In this document: in pieces, positions 34,512 through 42,793 of the stretch
Numbering within the stretch: the first letter of the stretch is position 1
Layout of the letters: the number at the start of each line of letters is the position of its first letter
Translations under genes and position numbers: made by a program
The notes under the pieces: generated by a model
Database searches by the model: none
The model's input: only the letters and a program-made list of their open reading frames with translations
What the model was told of the DNA's origin: nothing
Origin: Terriglobia bacterium
GTDB lineage: Bacteria > Acidobacteriota > Terriglobia > UBA7540
Assembly (NCBI GenBank): GCA_020072655.1
Contig: JAIQGH010000008.1
Coordinates: 1-50,883 of the forward strand
Length of the DNA stretch: 50,883 nt
Direction of reading: 5' to 3'

Positions 34512-36654
34512 ATGCAGCGTCGTGACTTCATCAAGATCTCAGCAATAACCGGGGCGACGGCGGCGCTCGACAGTTGCGGCCAGCCGGACGTCCAGCTCAT
34601 TCGCTTCATCCCGGAGGAGGACCTGACGCCGGGCGTGGCCACGTGGAAGCCGAGCATCTGCACGCTCTGCCCCGCCGGCTGCGGAACGCTCGTGAAGGTA
34701 ATGCCCGGCGACGCCGAGGTCCTCCGCAACGGCCGGCTCGGGATCATCAAAATGGGGCTTGCCAAAAAGATCGAAGGGAACCCCAACCATCCGATCAACG
34801 AGGGCAAGCTCTGCCCACGCGGTCAGGCGATGCTCCAGGTCACTTATCATCCCGACCGGATCAAGCATCCGCTCAAGCGCACCGGCCCGCGCGGCTCCGG
34901 CCAGTTTCAGGAGATCAGTTGGAACGAGGCCATCAAAGAGCTGGTCGCAAAACTCCAGGAACTCCAGGCAACGAAGCAGGAGGGTTCGCTGGCCTTCCTG
35001 ACCAAACCCCTGCGCGGCCAGCGCCGGGAACTCGTCCGCCGCTTCCTGGCTGCGTACGGCGCCCCGCCCGTAGTGGAGTTCGAGTTCTTCGAATACGCGG
35101 TGCTGCGCCGGGCGAACGCCCTGAGCTTTGGCCGACCGCAACTCCCCACTTTCGATTTCGCGCAGTCCAATTATGTGCTGTGCCTGGGCGCAGATTTCCT
35201 CGGCACTTGGAACTCACCCGTCGCCCAATCCATCGCCTATGGCCAGATGCGCCAAGGACGGCCAGGCCAGCGCGGCAAATTCGTCATGGTCGAGCCTCGC
35301 GTGTCCCAAACCGGCGCCAACGCGGACGAATGGATACCGGCTCGCCCAGGAACCGAAGGTGTCCTGGCTTTAGGCCTCGCACACGTAGTCATCGACGCGA
35401 AGTTGCGCCCGGCCGCGGCAGCGGGGCGTGCTGGCAACCTGATCCCGGGCTGGTCGGAAGGCCTAAGAAACTTCGTGCCCGCAGAGGTCGAAAAACAAAC
35501 GGGTGTGCCTTCCGCAACGGTCGTTCGGCTCGCCAGGGAAATGGTGGCGCATCCGCCCGCCGTGACAATCGTGGGAGACGCCGCAGTCGCCCAGACCAAC
35601 GGTTTAAGGACTGCCCTCGCCGTGAACGCCCTAAATGCGCTGCTCGGCTCGGTTGAGCAACCGGGCGGGATTCTCTTTACTCCACAACCCAAGCTCAGTC
35701 AGCCCAATCGCGCGCCGGAGGGCCCCAGTCTCGAAGGCTCCTATCCAGCATTCAGCCGGTTGGTAGACCGCATCCTCCAACCTATGAGATCTGGAGTTTC
35801 TTCCGGTCCACTCACCGCTGGAGGCGTGGCTCGACGACGTGCCGGAATCGGGCACGACACAGGCAGTGGCGACTCTCGCTCCCCCCGTGATGCGTCCGCT
35901 GCACGACACGCGGGCGATGCCGGACACCCTGCTGGAAATCGCACCTCAACTCGGCGAGGGTCTGAAGAAGGCCCTCCCGTGGAAAACCTATGAGGAAATG
36001 ATAAAGGAAACCTACAGCGGCTTACGGAATCAAAAAGGCTCCATCCGCGCGAATACCAGCGATGAGTTCTGGACAATGATGCAGGAACATGGCGGGTGGT
36101 GGAGCAGCGAGGGTGTCCCTCTCCCAACACGGACACTAAAGCTCGAGTACAGCTTCGAAAGGTTGTTGAAGGCTGAGTTCTACGAAGAAGAGGGGAACTT
36201 TCCTTTGCATTTTCTTCCCTACCCCTCGCAGTTGCTCTACGACGGTTCACTCGCGCACTTGCCTTGGCTTCAGGAGGCGCCGGACGCACTTTCAACCATC
36301 ATGTGGGGAACTTGGCTGGAGATCAATCCCCAAACAGCCGCGAGGATGGGCATTGCGCAGGGCGACCTCGTTGAGGTGTCGTCTGCGGACGGGAAGTTGC
36401 AGGCCCCCGCCCTGCTCTCACCTGGGATTTCACCTGAAGTGGTCGCTATGCCCGTGGGACAGGGGCACAGCCAGTACACTCGGTACGCTACATCGAGAGG
36501 GGCCAATCCGGTCAAGATTCTGCATCCCCTCGCTGAGTATGAGACCGGCTCCCTCGCCTGGGCGGCGACACGCGTGAAGATTTCGAGAGTCGGCAAGGGG
36601 AAGCTGGCGCTGTTTGCAGGCGGCATGCGCGAGCACCCGCATGAACACCGGTAA
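34512..36654 (+). pseudogene. Molybdopterin-oxidoreductase-family subunit (ActB1-like), broken by internal deletion and frameshift
   Basis: Large Tat-exported subunit of the respiratory complex. The N-terminus MQRRDFIKIS is a twin-arginine signal. A 4Fe-4S site C-x2-C-x3-C with a distant C is present in CTLCPAGCG and GKLCPRGQ, which classical ActB1 domains are reported to have lost. The reading frame is intact to about 35780 (LVDRIL). It resumes in another phase at about 35797 (LPVHSPLEAWLDDVPESG) and runs to 36654, keeping normal family sequence such as PVMRPLHDTRAMPD. About 50-60 residues expected between the two parts are missing. This may be a true lesion or an assembly fault; the protein would not be functional as written. 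Confidence 0.75.
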
Positions 36655-36659
36655 AGGCT

Positions 36660-36811
36660 GTGACGAGTGACAAGTGACGAGTGATGAGAAAACGACCCGG
36701 CAGTTAAGAGTCAAGAGTTGGGAGTGAAAGCAGATGCAGAGGCACGATGCGCCTCTCGACTCTGGACTCTCAACTCTCGCCATTCTTTTGCTCGTCACTT
36801 GTCACTCGTCA
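36660..36811. repeat. Triple nested inverted repeat built from heptads
   Basis: The outer arms at 36661-36681 and 36791-36811 are exact 21-bp reverse complements (units GTGACGA, GTGACAA). The middle arms at about 36707-36727 and 36758-36779 pair imperfectly (AGAGTTG words). The inner stem AGAGGC/GCCTCT lies at 36738-36756. The right outer arm ends at the base before the ATG of the Fe-S subunit gene, so the folded RNA could hide its ribosome site. Confidence 0.85.
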
Positions 36812-37543
36812 ATGGTTCAAACGATGGAATCGAAAGCGCAAAAAAAATGGGCCATGGTGGTGGACCTCGACCGCTGCACGGGCTGCGAGGCGTGCGTGGT
36901 GGCGTGCCATGCCGAGAACAACATCCCAACGGTCGGCGAGGAGCAGGCCGCCATGGGCCGTGCCATGCACTGGATGCGTGTCGAGCGCTATTACCAAGGC
37001 GATTTTCCTAACGTGCGCGTCAAGTTCATTCCGGTTTTCTGTCAGCAGTGCGACGCCGCGCCGTGCGAACCGGTCTGCCCGACCTATGCGAGCTACCACA
37101 CGGCCGAAGGTCTGAATGGCCAGGTCTACAACCGCTGCATCGGCACGCGGTATTGCGCGAACGCCTGCCCCTACAACGTGCGTTTCTTCAATTTCTACAA
37201 CCCGGTGTGGGAGAAACCGCTGCACCTGCAACTCAACCCGGACGTCTCCGTGCGCGAAGTGGGCGTGATGGAGAAGTGCACCTTCTGCGTGCAGCGCATC
37301 AAGGCGGCGGAAATCACGGCGAAGGCCGACAAGCGCGAACTGAAGGATGGAGACGTGCAGCCGGCCTGCGCGCAGTCCTGCCCGCCGAAGGCGTTGGTTT
37401 TCGGAGACCTGAACGATCCCACGAGCGAAGTCTCGCGCCTCGCGGGTTCCAATCGCGCGACTCGATTGCTCGAAGAGTTAGGAACGAAACCGAAGGTCAT
37501 CTATCTGCAACGTGAATCCTGGGGCGATGGAAAAGAGTCCTAA
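36812..37543 (+). CDS. Four-cluster Fe-S electron-transfer subunit (ActB2/PsrB/NrfC-like)
   Basis: A 243-residue ferredoxin-like subunit carrying electrons between the membrane quinol subunit and the cytochromes. The cluster motifs are CTGCEACVVAC, CQQCDAAPCEPVC, CIGTRYCANACPY and the CTFC...C...CP set near residues 155-200. There is no signal peptide; export would be with the Tat-carrying partner. In canonical alternative complex III this is fused to the molybdopterin-like domain, here it is a separate gene. An ATG at 36824 is an alternative start. It overlaps the next gene by 17 bp. Confidence 0.92.
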   Translation: MVQTMESKAQKKWAMVVDLDRCTGCEACVVACHAENNIPTVGEEQAAMGRAMHWMRVERYYQGDFPNVRVKFIPVFCQQCDAAPCEPVCPTYASYHTAEGLNGQVYNRCIGTRYCANACPYNVRFFNFYNPVWEKPLHLQLNPDVSVREVGVMEKCTFCVQRIKAAEITAKADKRELKDGDVQPACAQSCPPKALVFGDLNDPTSEVSRLAGSNRATRLLEELGTKPKVIYLQRESWGDGKES

Positions 37544-38897
37544 CCAGATCACTGAGGACCTGCTGCGGCCTCTGCTGCGGACGTCGCCGAAGTATTATTT
37601 CGCCGTCGCCCTGCTCGCGGCCGTGGTGGTGGTGGCCTTCGCGGCCTTTGGCTACCAGGCTTACAGTGGCCTTGGAGTGTCGGGGCTTCGCCGGCCGGTC
37701 TTCTGGGGATTCTACATCACCAATTTCGTTTTTTGGATCGGCATCAGCCATGCCGGAACCCTTATCTCCGCCATCCTGCGACTCGCCAACGCCACCTGGC
37801 GACGGCCCGTGACGCGCTGCGCGGAGGTCATCACGGTCTTTGCCCTCTCGATCGGCGCGATGTTCCCGGTCATTCACCTCGGACGGCCCTGGCTTGCCTT
37901 CTGGCTGATTCCTTATCCGAGCGAGCGCCAGATCTGGCCCAACTTCCGCTCGCCACTGGTCTGGGACTTCTTCGCGATCAACACCTACCTGATCGGCAGC
38001 GTGGCCTTTCTGACGTTGCCCATCCTTCCGGACTGGGCACTGGTGCGCGACAAAGCCTCGGGCTGGCGTAAGAGGGTCTACGGGTTTCTTTCCCTCGGCT
38101 GGCGAGGCACACCCCGCCAGTGGTCGCGGCTTGAATCCGCCATGCACATCATGGCCATCGTCATCATTCCGGTGGCCGTCTCCGTGCATACGATCGTTTC
38201 CTGGGATTTCGCCATGGCGCCGGTGCCGATGTGGCACTCGACGATCTTTGGGCCTTACTTTGTGGCGGGCGCGATCTTCAGCGGCATCGCCGCGCTCATC
38301 CTCGCCATGGCGTGCTTGCGGAAGTTCCTCCACCTCGAGGATTACTTGAAGCCGCTGCACTTCGACAATCTCGGAAAGCTCCTGCTGATGATGAGCTTGC
38401 TCTGGTTTTACTTCGTGTTCGCCGAGCGGCTGACCACCTGGTATGGGAACGAACCGTCGGAGATGGCGGTCTTCTGGACCACGCAGCAGGGCGCTTACGC
38501 GCCGCTCTTCTGGACGATGGTCTTCTGCAACTTCCTGCTTCCCTTCCCCATCCTGGCCATCAAGCGTCTGCGGACCATTACCGGGACAGTCATCGCCTCG
38601 ACGGCCGTGGTGGCAGGCATGTGGCTTGAACGCTTTCTCATCATTGTACCTTCACTGAGCCACAAGTTCCTGCCATACAACTGGGGAACGTACCGGCCCA
38701 CGTGGGTCGAGATTACCATTATGGTCGGAACGTTTGCGGGCATGGCGCTGCTTTACGCTTTGTTCGCGAAAGCCGTGCCGATCATTTCAATTTGGGAGTT
38801 GAAACTGGGCCTTCACGAGAAGTCAGAAGTCAGAAGTCAGGAGACAGAAGGAAGAGGGAAATTGGCCTTCGGCGGACAAGAGAAACTGGAAACTTGA
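37527..38897 (+). CDS. NrfD/PsrC-type quinol-binding membrane subunit (ActC-like)
   Basis: Integral membrane subunit of 456 residues with about ten helices, expected to oxidise menaquinol and possibly move protons. It begins MEKSPNQITEDLLRPLLRTS and contains NFVFWIGISHAGTLISAILR and IHLGRPWLAFWLIPYPSERQ, both hallmark NrfD/ActC segments. The ATG lies inside the end of the Fe-S gene, so the two are coupled. The last 27 or so residues (EKSEVRSQETEGRGK...) are encoded by a heptad array and are unlike the family, showing repeat invasion of the 3' end. Confidence 0.93.
   Translation: MEKSPNQITEDLLRPLLRTSPKYYFAVALLAAVVVVAFAAFGYQAYSGLGVSGLRRPVFWGFYITNFVFWIGISHAGTLISAILRLANATWRRPVTRCAEVITVFALSIGAMFPVIHLGRPWLAFWLIPYPSERQIWPNFRSPLVWDFFAINTYLIGSVAFLTLPILPDWALVRDKASGWRKRVYGFLSLGWRGTPRQWSRLESAMHIMAIVIIPVAVSVHTIVSWDFAMAPVPMWHSTIFGPYFVAGAIFSGIAALILAMACLRKFLHLEDYLKPLHFDNLGKLLLMMSLLWFYFVFAERLTTWYGNEPSEMAVFWTTQQGAYAPLFWTMVFCNFLLPFPILAIKRLRTITGTVIASTAVVAGMWLERFLIIVPSLSHKFLPYNWGTYRPTWVEITIMVGTFAGMALLYALFAKAVPIISIWELKLGLHEKSEVRSQETEGRGKLAFGGQEKLET
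38819..38860. repeat. Heptad array GAAGTCA inside the 3' end of the nrfD-type gene
   Basis: Six consecutive 7-mers: GAAGTCA, GAAGTCA, GAAGTCA, GGAGACA, GAAGGAA, GAGGGAA. The array is translated as the tail of the membrane subunit. Confidence 0.85.
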
Positions 38898-38972
38898 AAC
38901 TGGAAAATGGTCCTGGGTTTTCGAGTTTCGATCTTCGAATTTCTATTTTCCGATTTCAAGTTTCCAGCTTCT
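38881..38972. repeat. Heptad inverted repeat across the nrfD-type stop codon
   Basis: Arms at 38881-38908 (GAAACTG/GAAACTT units) and 38945-38972 are reverse complements at 25 of 28 positions. The loop continues the 7-bp register with NNTTTCN units. The stop codon of the upstream gene (38895-38897) falls in the left arm. Confidence 0.85.
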
Positions 38973-39011
38973 TGGTGAGGCTGGCGCCAAGCCAAAGCAG
39001 GTTGTTTGACT

Positions 39012-39539
39012 ATGCAGGCGGTATACGGACTCTATTCCGATCCCAGCAGGGCTCAGCGAGCCTTCGATTCTTTGCGCGCGGCAGGGGTTGAAGAGCACGG
39101 CATCGCCGTCGTCTCTTCCGTGCCTTGGGAAGAATACGAATTCGCCCGGCGGGACCGCCGCACACCCATGGCGTGGCTGGCGGCGCTCGGGGGGTTGCTG
39201 GGCGGCGTCAGCGGCTATCTACTGGCCGGCCTCACGCAGAAGGCTTATCCGATCCCAACCGGCGGCATGGCGATCAACGTGCCCTGGACCAATGGAATTA
39301 TCACCTACGAATTGACGATGCTTGGGGCGATCCTCGTGACCCTCATAACTTTGTTGATTAGCGCGCATATACCCGATTGGACCCCCCGAGTCTACGACCC
39401 GGCGGTCGCCGATGGGTGTATTCTGGTGGGAGTGGTCAACCCTCGCCACGATTCCCGCGTCGAGATTGAAAGGTCCCTGCGGGAAGCCGGGGCAGATTCG
39501 ATTAAGGAAGCGAATGTGACCAACAGATGGCGCATCTAA
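39012..39539 (+). CDS. ActD-like (DUF3341) membrane subunit
   Basis: A 175-residue subunit found with alternative complex III. It begins MQAVYGLYSDPSRAQRAFDS, a ferredoxin-fold-like cytoplasmic part, and has two helices (AWLAALGGLLGGVSGYLLAG and ELTMLGAILVTLITLLISAH) joined by the periplasmic KAYPIPTGGMAINVPWTNGI motif of the family. The ATG at 39012 is preferred to a TTG six bases earlier. Its job in the complex is structural or regulatory; this is knowledge from the family. Confidence 0.88.
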   Translation: MQAVYGLYSDPSRAQRAFDSLRAAGVEEHGIAVVSSVPWEEYEFARRDRRTPMAWLAALGGLLGGVSGYLLAGLTQKAYPIPTGGMAINVPWTNGIITYELTMLGAILVTLITLLISAHIPDWTPRVYDPAVADGCILVGVVNPRHDSRVEIERSLREAGADSIKEANVTNRWRI

Positions 39540-39556
39540 CCTCAAGGAGGCTACGG

Positions 39557-39898
39557 ATGAAGAAATTCCAGTTTTTCACGTTGAGCGCCATGATCACGCT
39601 AGGCCTGATTCTCCCCTTGTCCCTTTCTTCCGCGGACAACAAGAAGGTCGCGGACGGCGAGGCCGTCTTCAAGAAGAACTGCAACATGTGCCACTACCCG
39701 GATAAGACCGACAAGAAGCTCGGCCCCGGATTAAAGGGGCTCTTCAAGAATAAGGAGTTGCCTCAGAGCCACAAGCCAGCCACGGATGCTGCCGTGCGCG
39801 AACAGATCGAGAATGGCAGCAAAACGATGCCCGGCTTCGGAAAGAAGCTTTCGGCGGAAGAAATTGGCAGCTTGATTGCGTACCTGAAAACGCTGTGA
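39557..39898 (+). CDS. Monohaem cytochrome c (ActE-like)
   Basis: A 113-residue class I cytochrome c. The signal peptide ends near SLSSA. The haem site is CNMCH, and the likely axial Met is in SKTMPGFGKKLS. A clear AAGGAGG lies before the ATG at 39557. As the last gene of the cluster it should accept electrons from the complex and pass them to an oxidase, which is not encoded in this window. Confidence 0.93.
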   Translation: MKKFQFFTLSAMITLGLILPLSLSSADNKKVADGEAVFKKNCNMCHYPDKTDKKLGPGLKGLFKNKELPQSHKPATDAAVREQIENGSKTMPGFGKKLSAEEIGSLIAYLKTL

Positions 39899-39901
39899 CG
39901 G

Positions 39902-39918
39902 GGGGTTGGCGCCCCGAC
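39902..39918. repeat. Short GGGGTTGGC(A/G)CCCCGAC repeat, copy 2
   Basis: Matches the motif at 26-42 with one difference and lies 3 bp after the cytochrome stop codon, where its hairpin could mark the end of the operon. Confidence 0.5.
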
Positions 39919-40042
39919 GACGTGCATCGGGTCCGGCTCGCGCCGCGACTCATTCTGAGTTCAATGGCGCTCCCGGATGTGGGAATCGTGTGCTTTCGGC
40001 AAGCGTGAGTTAAACAGGCCAGCTAACACGTGCCGAAGCAAA

Positions 40043-40927
40043 TCAGCAGCTTGATCCACCGCCCGTATATATCAGGGTTAGACGGCCAGCTCGAATGCCA
40101 TATACGCGAAAGAAATGCGATTCAGGGTCGCTCACCGCCGTGATCAAGAATTCCCGCCCGTTCTTCAAACAAATCCTCCCGAGCAAGGTCTCTTCCTCGT
40201 CCTCGGTATTCTGTTTCCAATGGAGGAGATGGAACTGGCCTCCGCCCATGGTTCCGATCGCGAAAATCAGCTTGTACCGTCCCGGCTTGTTAGCGATCTC
40301 AGCGTACGCCCTTTGAATCACAACCATGTCGTGGCCTTCGAGACGCAAGGCGAAGACTTGTAACTCCTCTGTAGTATCGACCCTTCGTGGGAGAGACGCA
40401 CTAAGCGCCTTTCGTACAGTGACGCTTTCTCGGTGGTTTAGAAGATCTGGCGGCGCGCTCGCGGCAAAGAATTCGGCAGGGCTAGCTGCAATTGCGGATT
40501 TTCGGATAGCGGCGCCTGAGTAGGTTCCCGTTCCCGTGTAGGAATAGCATTCATCCAGAGTCGTGGGTGCTGCGTGAACAACAGCGCCGTTCCCATCTGC
40601 GCTGACCACTGTGTAGACGCGGGCCTCGCTCAGGTACCCCTGCGCGAACTTGATGCAGTTCTTCCGCCCGGCAGGAGTGTCATCGGTATGAATCGAGCAA
40701 GGCAGTCCGCTCCATTCGCCAAACGGCGTGAGATGAGCCAATGGCTCCACGGCAACAGTGCCCTCGCGGGTCCATTTGATGGGTCCGATCCCTCCCGCAA
40801 GCATGGATTCATCGCGCGAGACGGCGGCTACCGTAATTGTCGTACTTGGCAAGGGGGGCGCCGCGGGCTGTCGGGCCACAGCCGTTGCAACAACACCGAT
40901 AAGTAAAGCTGACCAAAGATGGCTCAC
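40043..40927 (-). CDS. Secreted protein of unknown function
   Basis: A 294-residue product with a short hydrophobic N-terminus (HLWSALLIGVVATAVA) that fits a signal peptide. Cysteines are sparse (near residues 79, 93, 130, 253 and the last residue), and the C-terminal part is predicted beta-rich (HFFRVYGIRAGRLTLIYTGG). I recognise no domain. The frame is long, uses codons like its neighbours and has no competing gene, so I think it is real. Confidence 0.65.
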   Translation of the reverse strand: MSHLWSALLIGVVATAVARQPAAPPLPSTTITVAAVSRDESMLAGGIGPIKWTREGTVAVEPLAHLTPFGEWSGLPCSIHTDDTPAGRKNCIKFAQGYLSEARVYTVVSADGNGAVVHAAPTTLDECYSYTGTGTYSGAAIRKSAIAASPAEFFAASAPPDLLNHRESVTVRKALSASLPRRVDTTEELQVFALRLEGHDMVVIQRAYAEIANKPGRYKLIFAIGTMGGGQFHLLHWKQNTEDEEETLLGRICLKNGREFLITAVSDPESHFFRVYGIRAGRLTLIYTGGGSSC

Positions 40928-41082
40928 GTGTTTGGGTCCTTTCCGCTTTGCGCTTCTGCTCGACGCCCATTTGCTCCGGTGGCGCTCAATCCAAAGTCAA
41001 GCGATCCCTGGCAAACCATTTTCCTGATGGCCTCTGCCGCTGCAGTACGGCTGTCCAGATGCTCGGCCTTATCCCTCTGCGG

Positions 41083-41112
41083 CAGCCACGGTCAAGATTT
41101 TTCTGACCGTGG
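41083..41112. repeat. Partial duplication of the efp 3' end forming a 9-bp hairpin
   Basis: CCACGGTCA and TGACCGTGG pair around AGATTTTTC. About 26 bp of this sequence match the last codons of efp at 41154-41180 with one difference. It could serve as the transcript end of efp, although no T-run follows on the minus strand. Confidence 0.5.
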
Positions 41113-41162
41113 GCTTTTCCCATGACGACGAACCGACGGTCAATTCAAGCGGGTAGCCACGG

Positions 41163-41750
41163 TCAGGATTTTTCTGACCGCTTCAGGTCCGTGCGGACAC
41201 GGTCCACGTACTTATCTGTGGCCACATCGATGCGGACGATTTCCCCGGGCCGAATGAACTGGGGGACCATAATTTCCAGGCCGTTCTCAAGCGTGGCGTA
41301 TTTGTAAGTGTTGTCCTGCTGCTGGTGCACAGGCTGGGCCGTGGTCGCGACCTTGACTTCGACGACCGGCGGAAAGTCGATGCTGACTGGCTCGCCCTCG
41401 TAGGACTCTACGGGAATGTTCATCTCCGGCTTCAGGAATTTCCGGGCCGGCCCGATCGCTTCCAGTGGGATCGAAACCTGGTCGTAGGTGACGGGATTCA
41501 TGAACGTGGCCGAATCGGAGTCGCTATAAAGAAACTCCATCACCTGTTTCTCGAGGACGATGTCCTCCAGCCGCTCCTCCGGCCGGAAGCGTAGCTCCTT
41601 GAACGACCCCTTCCGCACATTGCGGAGCTTGGCGTGGACGCTGCCCGGCATCTTTCCCTGGCCGACGTGGAAGGTCGACTCCTCCACCTTCAACAAGTCC
41701 TCACCGATTTTCAGCACCATGCCCGGACGCAGTTGTGAAGCTATGACCAT
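41163..41750 (-). CDS. efp: Elongation factor P
   Basis: Translation factor of 195 residues that relieves ribosome stalling at proline runs. The KOW-like N-domain begins ASQLRPGMVLKIGEDLLKVE. The tip loop that enters the peptidyl-transferase centre is GQGKMPGS, so the usual lysine is present but the following residues differ from the common GKGGA form. The OB domains end DNTYKYATLENGLEIMVPQF and GEIVRIDVATDKYVDRV. No EpmA, EpmB or EarP gene is nearby, so any modification cannot be judged. Confidence 0.93.
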   Translation of the reverse strand: MVIASQLRPGMVLKIGEDLLKVEESTFHVGQGKMPGSVHAKLRNVRKGSFKELRFRPEERLEDIVLEKQVMEFLYSDSDSATFMNPVTYDQVSIPLEAIGPARKFLKPEMNIPVESYEGEPVSIDFPPVVEVKVATTAQPVHQQQDNTYKYATLENGLEIMVPQFIRPGEIVRIDVATDKYVDRVRTDLKRSEKS

Positions 41751-41878
41751 GGCCGACCTGCCGTGAGATCGTAATTCTCAGGTCTTCGCCTTTTCGAGCC
41801 GAGTATAGCACGCGGGGTGGGTTGGAAGCTTCCTGTGGACCGCATGAACCGTAGCAGGGAGAGATTGAGTAACGCAGT

Positions 41879-41898
41879 CCCGATAGATTCCATCGGGG
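41879..41898. repeat. CCCGATAGATTCCATCGGGG palindrome
   Basis: Member of a family of short palindromes with CCCGAT and ATCGGG stems, also seen at 7261-7281, 23553-23566, 31078-31098 and inside 41923-42013. Confidence 0.65.
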
Positions 41899-41922
41899 CA
41901 CGGCTCACCCACAGGAAGTGAG

Positions 41923-42013
41923 GGTAGCGCGGACCCCGATGCCGTTCATCGGGGTCCGCGGTTCTTCTTAAGGCAGAGCCGCAGATCTCAACGGCGGAGT
42001 TCTCCGCTACCTT
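41923..42013. repeat. About 90-bp dispersed palindromic repeat, copy 2
   Basis: Nearly identical to 7250-7340: same GGTAGCGCGGACCCCGATGC start, same internal hairpins and same GCTACCTT end, with a handful of substitutions in the middle. The two copies lie 35 kb apart in unrelated contexts. Confidence 0.8.
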
Positions 42014-42051
42014 GCCGCTCTCATCCCCCGAAACCGGAGCCCTTCACTTGT

Positions 42052-42501
42052 TCAATCGGCCCAGGCCAGATAGCCGGGCACAATCAAGTTGACGAAGGGC
42101 ACGATCATCAGGATGCCCCACCAATTGGGCTTGCCGCGCGCCTCGGCAATCGCCATCCAAACGATAATCAGAATAACGATGTTAACCAGTGGAATAAAGA
42201 ACAGGATGATCCACCAGAGAGGCTTCTTGGCGATATTGAGCATCAGAATGATGTTGATGATGGGGATCCAAGCCAGCCAGGCGTTCTCCGTGTTAGTCTT
42301 CTTGGCAATCGTCGAGAGTGCCAGCGCCATGTACACGTAAAGCGCGATGAAGATCACAAAGAAGACCATCATGAACGCGCCCAAGAAGGCCAGGCCAGCC
42401 TCTTCGCCTTCTCTCTGCGCCAGAGCGGCCCGGACGGGGACCAATAGCGAAAGCGCACCGAGGAAGAGCCCCACGACTGCGAACCATGTCCGCTTCTTCA
42501 T
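42052..42501 (-). CDS. DUF5684-like small membrane protein
   Basis: A 149-residue inner-membrane protein with a signal-like first helix (MKKRTWFAVVGLFLGALSLL) and three or four more helices. The motif KTNTENAWLAWIPIINIILM and the final GKPNWWGILMIVPFVNLIVP are characteristic of the DUF5684 family. Function unknown. It stands alone. Confidence 0.8.
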   Translation of the reverse strand: MKKRTWFAVVGLFLGALSLLVPVRAALAQREGEEAGLAFLGAFMMVFFVIFIALYVYMALALSTIAKKTNTENAWLAWIPIINIILMLNIAKKPLWWIILFFIPLVNIVILIIVWMAIAEARGKPNWWGILMIVPFVNLIVPGYLAWAD

Positions 42502-42793
42502 TTGTATTCCCTCCGCGTAGATTTTGGCTTGCCGCCCGGGTTACGAACGTCTGCCGCGAGACACACGACCGCCGCTGATGCAGGTGTCCGAGCGCGAAGA
42601 CCAACCCGGCAAGCGTTAGTTTTCAAGTTGGGGTACGGAACTGCTTCGATCTAATCCGGGCGAACTCTATGTTACTCGGGCAGGCTTGTCAAGCGGATGG
42701 GGGAGACCGACCGCGCAGCCGGTCCGCCGACAGATCACAATGAACAGCACGTCCCCTGTGGCCTACGCCCACGAAGATCGGGCTCGCGGCGAC

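Larger units (their letters stand above)
41751..42051. other. Repeat-filled spacer upstream of efp
   Basis: No gene is visible. The spacer carries the CCCGAT..ATCGGG palindrome at 41879-41898 and the second copy of the 90-bp element at 41923-42013. The efp promoter should lie near 41760-41830 on the minus strand, but no clear boxes were seen. Confidence 0.5.
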
